This document shows, in pieces, positions 35,732 through 46,674 of a stretch of 64,000 nucleotides of DNA. Origin of the DNA: Ascidia mentula (taxonomy: Eukaryota > Chordata > Ascidiacea > Phlebobranchia > Ascidiidae); NCBI GenBank assembly GCA_947561715.1, contig OX387204.1:15939001-16003000 (forward strand), written 5' to 3'. The notes under the pieces were generated by a model, which was not told where the DNA came from, ran no database searches, and worked only from the letters and a program-made list of their open reading frames with translations. Made by a program: the position numbers and the translations under genes. How positions within the stretch are numbered: the first letter of the stretch is position 1; every line of letters begins with the position of its first letter.

Positions 35732-38700
35732 TCATGCCGATATACTGTTTATAAGCTGATCTTCGTAGAGTGAAAGAAGAAGAAGGATTGCCCATCCCAT
35801 CAGCATCCCCAGATTTTGGACGAGAAATTGAGCTATCGGGTAGCCAGTTTCATCTGCAACCATTTCATGAAGCTGCACAAACACACCGTTGCCTTTATAT
35901 TGTGTCGTATTGTTAGTTAGTATATTTTTAGATCAAAAAGTTTCTAATTTCTGTAATTTTAAGAAGATAGGCTAAAAATAACAGCATTTGACGATACACA
36001 CTTTGTAATGCTTTGTTTAATGTATTTTCAAAATTTAATACAAACAAATTAGCCAATGCAATAGTCGAGAATTTCATGATACAGACGTTTCGATTGCTGT
36101 ACTACAATCATTTTCAATGTATAATGCAGGCGAGCCGTCAAAACGGTGCGATGAAGTGCCATTTTGTTTGTATTGAAGATTTACTAAACCGTCAGTTACG
36201 TTCCTATTTCCAAACTATTTCAAAATCCCGCAAGTATTTGGATACTTCCAGAACATAAACAAAAAACTCAAAGAACAAAAAGGCTGGCCCATATTGCAGA
36301 AAACATGGACAACATAAGGTTAGCCCTTTTGTTCTTCGAATAATGTGTAAATTCGTGAAGAAAGTTTCTAAAACACGACGAAATATGTAAAAATATGTAC
36401 TTACGACATTGACAAGAGCAATGTAAAGGAACATGCCGCCCACTATGGCCAAAAGCCAGTGTCGAACTTCCACGTTAGAGGAGAGGGCGATTCCAATGTA
36501 AAGACCAATAAAAGAACAACAGGCGGCCGCAAAATTAAGCAGGAGAGCCTTCCATTTGGATAAGCCATTACGCATGTAGATGGCGAAGTCCCCTGGACAA
36601 AACAGAATATATCGTTTTTTAATTAATAGGTCTTGACTAGTTTACAACTAAATTGGTTTCGAAACATTTTAGTGTTTTGCTAGAAACGTAACAACCTTGC
36701 TTCTGTTGTAAGTCAACTTTTCAACAAACAATATGATTGTAAAGAAGCTTCCACTGCAACGGATTAAGAAAAATCAGGTTCGTCTTATAAATTAATTTGC
36801 TTCAAAACGTACCAATTATAATAAACAACGATGACTTAATGACGAAAGGCAGCCTAACTTTCAAACAAATGAAATTTTAAATGAGAAAGACAAGTTTTTA
36901 TTGTGTAAGCTGCATACAGATAGCCACTGTTTCGACCTACAAAGTTTCTCGATCAAGTGTTTCCACCTTATTGTTTTCTCCGTAAGGTTGCACCTAGTTT
37001 GGTGCCCTGCGGATTACGGTGATTGTATAGTCACCACAAAGTGGAAGTCTTTGCTTGGCCGTTTGGTCGGCAAAGTCGTCTGATATAGACACATCAGTTG
37101 CACTGATGAGACCTCATAGGTCGAAACAGTGGCTATCTGTCAATTCGTATTATTGGCTCCACTTTGCTTATCATAAGTTTTTATATTTAACAATATTAGG
37201 CATTAACATAAATATTTTCAGAAATGAATTTTATTCAACAATGAATGCATAAAAGACAAAAGTTGGCAAACGTTCGCCTGTCGGTCGACTCACCAAACTC
37301 GTGCGGCAACTCGTGACAGAAGATAGCGAGGGAGGTTCCAATTCCTTGAACCCAGGAGGCACTGAAAGCGGCCCCCAAAGCGATGCCGTCACCGAAATTA
37401 TGAAGTATGTCACCGATAAACACCATGATACAGAGGGTGTTTAATCCTACAATAAACCAAAAGTGAATTAAGGAATTAAAAGTATTTCTATTGCATTGAG
37501 CCTCAGCAAAACAAATAGGATTTTTGTTGAACTAATTGTACATGCAACTTATTTTAAACCATCACTAAACGCCATGGAAATTGTTCTTTGGACCAACTGT
37601 GGTGACTCGAATATCTGGTTTTGTGAATAATGCACAATATAGTGGCGTTATAGACTGCAGTTCATTACGTCTTGGTGCAATGCCTTTGTCACGTTCTGAA
37701 TCTACGCAAGAAGTATAATGAAGCTGGAAGGGAAGTCATCAGATTTAAGCGAGTAAACGAGTTTGGTTTGGAACATCGCCATACGAAGAACAAAACGAAA
37801 CTGGTCGTGCTGGGCGGCAATTATTCTGTAAAAGGCTAGAAATCGCATTTTTGGAAAATCCCAAACTGACGAAACTTCTCTTAGATACCTTTGGGGTTTT
37901 ACTGTCTGCGTTATTATGATTGTCATTAGTGTCATATTACTGTTAAAGTTTAATGGCGAAAAATCCGTTCCAACGGGGAGATTTGTATTTGTAAATTTCA
38001 CTTTGGTGTAGAAAAATATATCTTACCTCCGCAAACTGGAGCATCCACCTTCTGCTTAGTTTCCTCAGCCTGAAATTGAGCAACAAATTTACAGGTTTTT
38101 AAAAAAAATTGGCCAGTTTTTTAATTTTATTCAAATTTCAGATGTAATTGTTAAAAGGTGGAAATATCAACATATCTATCAACACTTTTAAATGCGTACA
38201 TTGTAAACGTCATGACGACATGAAATGGTTTGGGCGGGAACGAATAACGAGAGTGTTTAAATTCAAATGTTATTGGACACGTGCGACCGCAAATTTGAAA
38301 AGTTTGTTGATTCGCTGATCGAAACTGGAAACATTTCCACGAATCCAAATATTTCCGGGCATTGAATGACTTGGTCTTGAGACTGCCTGGCAACCTACCC
38401 GGAATACGTCACCGTTGGTTGGCGGGGGCTGCGAGTCCGATTCACTGAACTTCGTCACGTGACAGTGTACGTTGACGGCGCTGTGGCTGTGATCGTGAGT
38501 CTAGAAAACGAGATGGATCATTTTTGAAGCATATTTTAACTGCAAGCGACAAACATTAAAATTCGCGGAAAAAAACGTTCATGAGATAATTTCCTATTGT
38601 TATCAAAAGAACAACGCAGTAGTTCGAGCTCCAATGTTCTTTGGTTCAAAATAAAACAAGAGATCGATGCGGTCACGAAAGAAAAAGAAACCGTTATTCG

Positions 38701-41700
38701 TGTCAGAGCCATATTCGAAACAAGTTGGCAAGGAGTCACAAAAAATCAGGGTCAGTCGCAGTACAGGCGAGGCATGTTTTGGCAAGACCTTACCAGTTAC
38801 CAAAAAAACTGTCCGTACATCCCTAAAATGATTTCTTCGGATTATTTGTGAGGTAAGCACACAAAAACATTGTTCTCATCGAAAGTGGAAAACAACTCAC
38901 GTGGCGCTTTCCAAGGATGAGTTTGATGATATTTTCGAAAATAAACAAAACGTAAATTCCGGCGATAACGACCAATAATTTCCACACGTAAGTGCGATCC
39001 TCGTTCTCGTGGTCGTGCGCCGTATCGGTTGGTGAATGACCGTGCAACCCCACAATCTGAAAGGGAATCAACATGGTCAAGTAATCTGCGGAATTTGAGG
39101 TAATTCCTGCAGCAAATCTGCGGGATTCGCGGAAATAAACAAGTAAAAATCCTATTGTAAAATAATGATATTGAGCAACATTATGTCGTTATTGGGTATA
39201 CAGAATAGTAAAACATCTTCAACTTTGGCGCTGGATGTACAAGCTTTTTGTATATGGCATTTGGGTCTAATTGTGATGTTTAATGTATGAGAATTTTTAT
39301 GGGAAAGACATATTCTAGTGTTAAGCATTATTATTTTATAGCAAGACATGCGACGAAGACAGGCTAATTAAAATCAGAAGAGAACTAAAAGGATTAATTG
39401 TTTATTTGCACCAATTCAATTCAATAAAATTAAAAATCAAACGAGGCGCCGAACAAACTATAATGACCGCATTTATCACCTCTGGGATGATATGGAGAAT
39501 TGCGTCACCAGACAAGGTTCCAACTCCAAGAGCAATGAAGAACTGCATGACAAGTTTAAACCAGGCGGTTGAAAGTGCGGGAAAAAACAGAATTCCGACA
39601 AACGCGAGAAGGCTGATGACAGCAACTGCAGCCGTTCCGTAACCGTACCCTGAAATGGGTGATTGTAGGTGTTTTAATCGTGTACCTGTTGCTATATCCA
39701 CTTTTAAAGCATTTCGAAGTAATTGTTTTACAACACCGGGATTCGAACCCATGCCAATAAAAAACTTTTTATAGTGGTCAGTCTGTCAAAATAAGCGCAC
39801 CAAAACTACACAAGTTGAAAACCCGAGACTGACACGTCGTATTGATTGCAGAAATTGTATTTCATATAGCACCACTTACTGTGTGCATCGGTGTAGCTTT
39901 CGTCTACCGGGGTTGGAGTTGCATTCACCGCCGGTGGTTGACAAGAACCCGATATAATCTGTTGGAGAAAAGCAGGACACATGCTCAGGAGGGTGGTCCT
40001 AGTGAGATTCCCGCTCAGACCGTGGATCGTCTTCAGCTGTTCGCCGCTGTAACACTGCAACAATGATCAGCACCAGATAAATAATAAAGTTATAAAAGTT
40101 GTATCGTGAAATATAATCGAAAACTCATATTTTTCTTGAATTTAACATTTTTTTTTTATGTAATACCAGCTTTTGAGATACAAATTCAAAAGTCACAAGA
40201 TAGGGAATTGCATTTTTTCCACACATACTTGAGTTATCTCAGCATGGCCATGTTCATGGTGGTCGTCAGTTTGTCTCTTCCTGATGGAGTGTTCCTCCAA
40301 GGATCTTCTTCTCCTCTTGTGATCGTGTCCATCGTGAGCGTCACCACCAGCATCCGTGGAGTTGGATGTTGTCCCGATTCCCAGGTCCGTGAGAAGTTCG
40401 TTGTACGCTGAAAAAAACATCAGTTTTAGAAACAATTCCTCTTGATTCTGAAATTTTTTAAATAATTTTATCGTTTTTTTTTCATTTTCAGATTTGTCAA
40501 AAGTTGTCAAAATGATTTGAACTCCGACAGTGCAAGAGTTTAATTACCATTTGGTTGGAAAGTCTATTAATTGATTGATCATCATGCAAATCTATATCAT
40601 GCAGTCAAAGCTTGGCTGCAATGTCTGGGCTGCAAAGCCTGCAAACCTAATGATTTTGATGCGATAGCTGTGATCGCCAAGGACCTGCGCAGTGGGGCGA
40701 TCCTGCCAATCATGACGTTGCATCAAACATTACTGCGTTGTTATGCAGTCAAATTTGTTTTTACATGAATCTAACTTCCACAAATTTTACTCGATTTTCA
40801 CTCTAGAACGTCATTGTGACGTAACAGTCAACCAACCTGCGTCAGGTACATCCTCTCCTTCAACACCGAAATGCTCGAAGAGCGAGTTTTCCATTTCATG
40901 CTCGTCTGGGAAGATGCAAAGACCCTCGAAGAAGTTTACCAACAGTTGGTAAGTTAGATTGTTACCGAACAAACCCATCTCGAAAAGCACATGGGCGTTG
41001 AAACACTGTGTTGAAAAATGTTCATCGTTAGGATATCGTATATATTATGATTTCTATGCTAAACACAAGAAAGTATTATATTAGATAAAATAATAAAGCA
41101 GCGCACCACTAGCTACTAGTGAACTAATCTTCTCTTGATAATTTTTTGTGCTGTCTGTATAGATACTGACGGTGCTTTTCAAAGCAAAATGTATGTGTCT
41201 TAATAAAGAAAAACCTGCTGTAAACAAACGATTCCATGTTTGTGGTATAAAGTATATAAAGTGGAAATTGTCACAGTAATTGCAGTAAGTCTGGAACGAA
41301 TTAACAAAAGTTGTTCGTTAATGGTATTCTCACCGTTGTGACGTCATGCTCAGATTCATATTCTACTTTCAGTCGCTCAAGAAGTTCTGCGACCTCTGTT
41401 TCTAGGACAACTCCAAAGGTGATGTTGGGATGCGTTCCGTCTAGGTTTTAAAAATTTAAATGATTTGTCGGTACTGAACTGACGCTAAATAAGAAAAGTA
41501 CACTTTAATCCCACACTTTAACAGAAGCAGTGTAACATTCTTCCAATCCGTAAAATACATCAGGAGACTCACTTATCGAAGCACACTCTTCTCTGAGTAA
41601 GATTTCTATGATCAACTGTGCTGGTCCGGAGAAAGTCTCTTCAGTGAAATTAAAACCAGTGGCCGGATCAATTCCGAGCAGATTTTTCATGCCGGTCAGC

Positions 41701-43325
41701 GAAAGACACTAAAAATTAACGTTGATCTTTACAATGTGACCCCAACATAGATGGATAAACGTCAACGTGAGAAAGAAAGTCATTCACACCGTCCTTTTTC
41801 ATCACCCTCGGCCGTTATATTTTCTTGAATTTTCGCTATTTATTATACACATTCAATATAATGGAATCGGCTGTTATGATCTACTATAGGAAAACTTGAA
41901 CTTAAGTTTCCATATGCAAGTAAATCTCAAATTCAAATCCATTCGTTTTTGTATACAACCCACACAACTTGATTAGATAGCGAATACGATATTGTATGAG
42001 TTAAATTATAACACTATCACCGTATTAAATTGAAACGTTATAAAACGGTTGCAACTTACATCGGCGCAAGGACCCGTGCAAGCTTCAAATCTCGTTAACA
42101 GCCGCTCAGTGAGGTTGGAAAATGCAGCGTCATCGATGTAGCCTTCCTGCGCAGCACCCGTGATTTCGCTTAGATGTGTGAAACTATCTTCTTCCTCGTG
42201 ATCATGATCGTGATCATCATCGTGATCATCATTGTGATCATCATCGTGATCATCGTCGTGATGTTCTTCTTCCTCGTGTAAATCTACTTGAGCTGCAACG
42301 AAGAACCAAATTATCATAAAAATCTTCAGCAGTATCTCGAATAAAATAAAAAAAGTATTTGATTTATTCGAGAATGGACGGAGTGACGTGAAAGTTATCT
42401 TCTGTCAAATTAAACTTATTGCTATCGACAAGGTTGCAGTCGATATGCAATGGAATATTTTGGAATATTCACACCGCGGTCGATCAACCACTGACCCATC
42501 ACAGAACTCGAAGGTCGCGAGGTCGCAAAGGTGCGGAACAAGTCAAGCTTGTCACCAACAATGACGATGTGAAAAATTTGAACATACGGAATTTGACTCG
42601 GGCTTTTAGGTTTAACGGTCTGTTAAGTCCCTGCAGGAAGCTACTCGAAATATTGCTGCACCTGGCAGAGTCAAATTCCGAGGCTTATTTTAACCGACTT
42701 GTTTGGTGTAAAACGACTTAAAGGTTACGGAAGCAATTTTAACTGTTACATTGCCATCACGTAATGGTTTGCATGAGACCAACCCGTACTACCTATAAAT
42801 TATGAAGTAAATATCATTAACATGGCATGTCACCCTTTTTCGTCATCTATCTGTGGTGCACTGTGAGATAAATATCTTGTCATAGGTTTCATACACATGG
42901 TCTGTGGTTTAAATCTTAAATTGACCAAACACCTGCTTGACTCTATAATCAAACATTTATCAAAGCAATTTTTAGCATGTCGTAACCGCACTTAGAATGA
43001 CGTCACCCGAAAATATGGTCATTTTGCGGATGTACTTTACATGGTGTCTGCGCCCCGGTTAATATTTTTCCAGGCAATCCAGCTGAATCCCTTTTAAATT
43101 TACCGTTCTAATTCCATAACAAACTTCAAAATTTTCCCCGTTTGAAAATAATAGAGAAATCAGCCGACCGTGACGCAAAGTCATCGACCAGTTTCTGAAG
43201 AAGCATTGGATGACGCACGAGGAAATAGCTATAAACAGGACAAGGTACTTACTTGGATTAGCGAAGCTCCGCCCGGCTAACAGTACAACACAGAGCAAAA
43301 TGACTGGCTTGGCACTAAACAGCAT
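35732..43325 (-). CDS. SLC39A4/12-like: LIV-1 family zinc transporter, ZIP4/ZIP12-like
   Basis: Exons (minus): 43325-43253, 42292-42060, 41708-41573, 41440-41334, 41005-40837, 40407-40229, 40054-39880, 39649-39480, 39056-38901, 38500-38399, 38079-38037, 37446-37294, 36592-36405, 35872-35732; 674 aa. It has a signal peptide ([22 protein letters not shown]) and a His/Asp/Glu-rich segment just after it. The Cys-paired ectodomain follows, with CPAFLQQI (about residue 325) matching the CPALLYQ motif before TM1. A His-rich intracellular loop (THDHSHS) comes before the metal site of TM4, HNFGDG (530-535), and TM5, [10 protein letters not shown] (559-568). Ectodomain layout and length match ZIP4/ZIP12 (about 650-690 aa) better than ZIP6/10. 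Expected function is Zn2+ import at the plasma membrane. The usual LPEM near TM6 reads LHEM here, formed across a splice junction. Confidence 0.95.
36903..37180. repeat. Hammerhead-bearing repeat, head-to-head inverted copy
   Basis: Inserted in the ZIP intron between exons at 37294 and 36592. The left about 50 bp is in minus orientation and its ribozyme core is eroded. From about 36955 the plus-orientation body ('ggttgcacctagtttggtgc', 'gtggaagtctttgcttgg') runs into a ribozyme core at 37.10 kb and on to 'ttggctccactttgctt'. The same body segments occur in the 56.6-57.1 kb array. Confidence 0.85.
37092..37147 (+). ncRNA. Hammerhead ribozyme, 3' arm of stem I altered
   Basis: CTGATGA at 37103-37109, stem II GACC/GGTC with loop TCATA, GAA, stem III ACAG/CTGT with loop TGGCTAT, cleavage C at 37141. 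The sequence after the cleavage site (aattcg) no longer pairs with the 5' arm because the usual TGCAGCT stretch is absent. It is antisense to the ZIP transcript. Confidence 0.65.
40600..40735 (+). repeat. Dispersed repeat family A, copy 2
   Basis: Shares the ordered blocks 'gggctgcaaagcctgc', 'aaacctaatgat', 'tgtgatcgccaag' and 'gcgcagtggggcga' with the 20.2 kb copy. It sits in the ZIP intron between 40837 and 40407. Confidence 0.7.
42190..42270 (-). repeat. In-frame GAT/CAC coding repeat (His/Asp tract)
   Basis: A near-perfect 12-bp periodicity on the minus strand (GAT GAT GAT CAC) within ZIP exon 2 encodes DDDH units. This is the extracellular metal-rich stretch after the signal peptide. 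The simple-sequence nature suggests length polymorphism between individuals. Confidence 0.85.
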
Positions 43326-43733
43326 GCTTTCAGCAGAAAATACGTTTTGGTATCCTAGTTTGGGTTTTGCTACGTAAAATAGGTAAATCTTGAAAAACAA
43401 CACATATACATATAAGGGTTCACTTTATTTGAAATCTAAAGTTGTTTGAACTTTTTACGGCGTAATCATTATAAAAACATACGTTTTATTGCTAAAAACA
43501 CACTAAACTGTAGGAAGACCCGTGTTTCTTCGACTTGTTTCAACTAAGCGTATGTGCGTCTATTTACCCAGTAGCATATCTTGACTCATATATGTAACTC
43601 AAAACCCGCAACTCCTGCAGCCCTACATCAAAAATACTGTCTTGCATTTACGATGTGATCCGTTCAACCACACATCCCAGTCCAAGTCAAAACAGTCGCC
43701 TCGACTTAAAGCTTTCTATACATCTTTTCCGGA

Positions 43734-43741
43734 TGACGTCA
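43734..43741. promoter_or_regulatory. Full CRE palindrome upstream of the ZIP gene
   Basis: TGACGTCA about 410 bp upstream of the ZIP start codon (43325, minus strand). Its position suits a promoter-proximal CREB/ATF site, but function is inferred only from the motif. Confidence 0.35.
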
Positions 43742-45931
43742 TCGCCTGTCACGCGCTTATGTAAGCCTGCAAGGTTCATGAGTTGAAAGAACAAAACCTT
43801 TCGCGCTAATCTACATAAACTTTGCCAGATGTTTGACTTTAATTCTAACTCCTCAAGGAGTCAGAAAATAACTTCGTCTGCCACGTACGAACACCAGGGC
43901 TGATGTGTTCGTGTATCACGTTCGTTATAGTGTTGCTTTAGAAATAGCATTGCACCTTAACGTTTCTTTACCATTGGCATTAGGCAACCAGTTTCGGCAA
44001 AAAACACTGGCTTGCATTTTGTTGCAAAACGAAAACGATCCGTCGTGAGCGCAAAGGTCAATCGGAAAATAGTGGAATTGCTTATTCTAACAACGGTCTT
44101 TACTTCTGAGGATTTCGTTGTTATAATATGTTATAAAATAATGAAATGTTATATATAAAAAATACATGCTGCAAGTCACGAATAACACAAAATTTCAAAT
44201 ACCTTCTATCCTAAATATAAAACCGTCATAAACTACAAACATAATACGAATTTTTGGTAAAAGTTTCTTAAGCTTTACTGAGCGTCACTCCGCAGCCTTA
44301 AAGGAATGTACAAGACCACGTGTAGCAAATAATTTGTAGTCATTTCTACAGGTAGCCGAGCAATACAAGCGACAAAAACCTCAGCCAAACTATTATATCT
44401 TTCAATTGCGTTCAAAACCGATCAGTTGGAAATGTCAACGAACTAGTGTATCCCACCCAGCATTAAGGTACGCACCAACTTCCATTGCGTTCTGCCCGGC
44501 AAACCCGAATGATCTGCCAGGATTGACGCGTTGTTCCTTTGTCAATAGAACGTTTGCCGAAATTTCCCCTCGGATAAATGACGTGGTCAGTATGAGTCAT
44601 CTCAATCATGTTTTCGCGTTTTGGGATCTAATTTCGTTGACCACTCCTCGTTAACTGCCTTAAAAAGCACAGCAATGGGAGACCCCGAATTTTGACGTGA
44701 TACCTCGCTACGTCATGACGTCCCGCAAAAGGACGTTGATATGTCAGGATACATTTCCGGGGGTTGCGATTGCAAAATAAGCACAATGAAAAGCATAAAT
44801 TCCGCAAACTTTTCCACTAATTTGTTGTGTTTTAAATGTGAGGAAGCACGACCTTGTGCACCCAACACTACCGGATACAAACGGCACTCTGCAAAAGGAT
44901 GGAACGTTTTTTTTGCACGATCGCTTTTTCAGACAAAAGTTTTGCTCATTTTTAAAAAACAGGAAAAGATAGAACGCAAACGTGCACAAGCGGTACAAGT
45001 TTTCGTCAATATTCGCATATTTTTCCACGCATTATACATAAATAACAGCCATTATACCCTGAACACTTTTCAATAAAGTTCCTCAACGGTGTAAGCCAAA
45101 AGAGCTATGTTTTCACTATATATAAAGTACTTCGACATAAAATGCGTTTTAGTGGGCAGAATGACAGATATCAACGTTAAAATACTCTAGAAACAGATAA
45201 AAGTCTGAATATGTTTAAAGGCAAAATATCTTTTAAAACCATCGACATCATTATATTTTCACGCACGCAAACTTGTGACGGTGAAAGGGCATTTTTCTCC
45301 CAACACATCAACTATACGTAAAACTACCGTGTAAACGGCGGTAAAGACACAAGCCACATTTAAAAACTTAGTTCGTTTGCCGCAGGCTGTGTACGTCTTG
45401 ACAAATTTCAAGTGGCAACAGAGGATTTATTTTTGCTTAAACTATATGTAGTTTTGCCGTCAAAAAGTCGAATAAAATAGACGGCGAAGGGTGTAACGTC
45501 ATGTTAATGCCCAACTTCAAACAACTTGACCTGCTTCTGTCTGTCCTTGACGATTATAGACGTGTTCTCTACATAGCTGGTTTTCAAATGGCTTTTCGCG
45601 GTGTGGTTGCGATTATAAAGGGAAAAAATTACCCGCCTTTCCAATGTACAAAAACCAAAACAACTCACAAAGCCCCACAAAACGACACAAAACGACACTT
45701 TTGCAGCCGGCACCAAGCAAACTGTCTAACACTTAAAGGCTAAGATGACAACCGTAATTAAACACTTTCAGGCGATTAACCTCTCCCTCATCCGATGTGA
45801 ATAATGTCACCCCGGCCTCGTTAAACGTAATGCGGCACGATCGCCGGTCGTAGCAGCGTTGAATATCCTTATAGCGATCAATTATTTCGCTAACTACCAG
45901 CTTTTCTGGTTTTGCGCACGGGACATTGCAG
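43742..45931. other. Intergenic, no gene seen
   Basis: AT-rich sequence upstream of the ZIP gene. Short open frames occur on both strands, none with convincing splice signals or recognisable protein similarity. Confidence 0.6.
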
Positions 45932-46674
45932 GTTTATTTGTTTGAGTCTCTGCTGCGCAAGAAGCAAAGTTTTGAGGCCGGAAGTTACTGCTTCTAGTAG
46001 GTGGTTAAACGCTAAATGGCATTGTTTCTTAATTCGCATTTTAGTGCCAAATACGTGGAGAACTTTGTCACATTACCCTAAAGGTTTTTCTCAAGATTAA
46101 AAAAGGTCACGAAAACTCTAAAACAGATAAATCACAAGCGTTTTTCCTGAACCAAAATGAGCTCTGTTAGTTCCAACTTTTTCAAACCGATTGACTTGCT
46201 CGCATGCGCTGGACCTAACTTTCAATGTTTTGTCAGAGAGCAATATACACCTTTTTAACCGATATGTTGACGCGGAAATGTTTTATGCAATCGTAAGATT
46301 GGCAGGATCGACCCACTGCACAGGTCTTACTCGGCGATCACAGCTATCGTATCGATACCATTAACTTCGTATCCCAGGCATTGCAGCCATACGTTAACAA
46401 ATGATCAGTTACAAATTCCAGTTGGTATTTTACACATAAACACCACAAGTTAAGTGAAGATTTTTTTTCAGATTATGAAAGTAGATGCCACAGTTCCTTT
46501 AAAACATACAACAAACCCTGCGACGAGGAAGAACCGATCTTGGATTTCTCCAACCTCGCTTTCCCAATGTATGAAAAAACACGCCAAGACCAAAACTATA
46601 AGGTCGAATGTTGCGGTCAAATCTTTGGAAGGCCAAGGGAACAAGTCGTGTTTATTTTCCAGACCAACGCATAG
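45932..46674 (+). CDS. Weak candidate: last exons of an unrecognised gene
   Basis: The better-supported part is 46472-46674. After a long pyrimidine tract ending 'ttttttttcag', one frame reads YESRCHSSFKTYNKPCDEEE..., continues through DFSNLAFPMYEKTRQDQ and VECCGQIFGRPREQVVFIF, and stops at TAG. Its acidic/Cys-containing composition and acceptor are typical of a real terminal exon (phase 1). A possible preceding exon at 45932-45983 (VYLFESLLRKKQSFEAG, acceptor 'attgcag', phase 1 donor) joins in frame. I do not recognise the protein and cannot find a start. Confidence 0.25.
46286..46395 (-). repeat. Dispersed repeat family A, copy 3
   Basis: Minus-orientation copy: 'ttggcaggatcgacccactgc', 'ggcgatcacagctatcg' and 'cattgcagcc' are the reverse complements of blocks in the 20.2 and 40.6 kb copies. 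Confidence 0.7.

Noticed and set aside
39715-39755. B-box-like sequence (gggttcgaatccc on the minus strand) as a tRNA gene
   Set aside because: No acceptor or anticodon stem can be formed around it; at best a worn SINE end in a ZIP intron.
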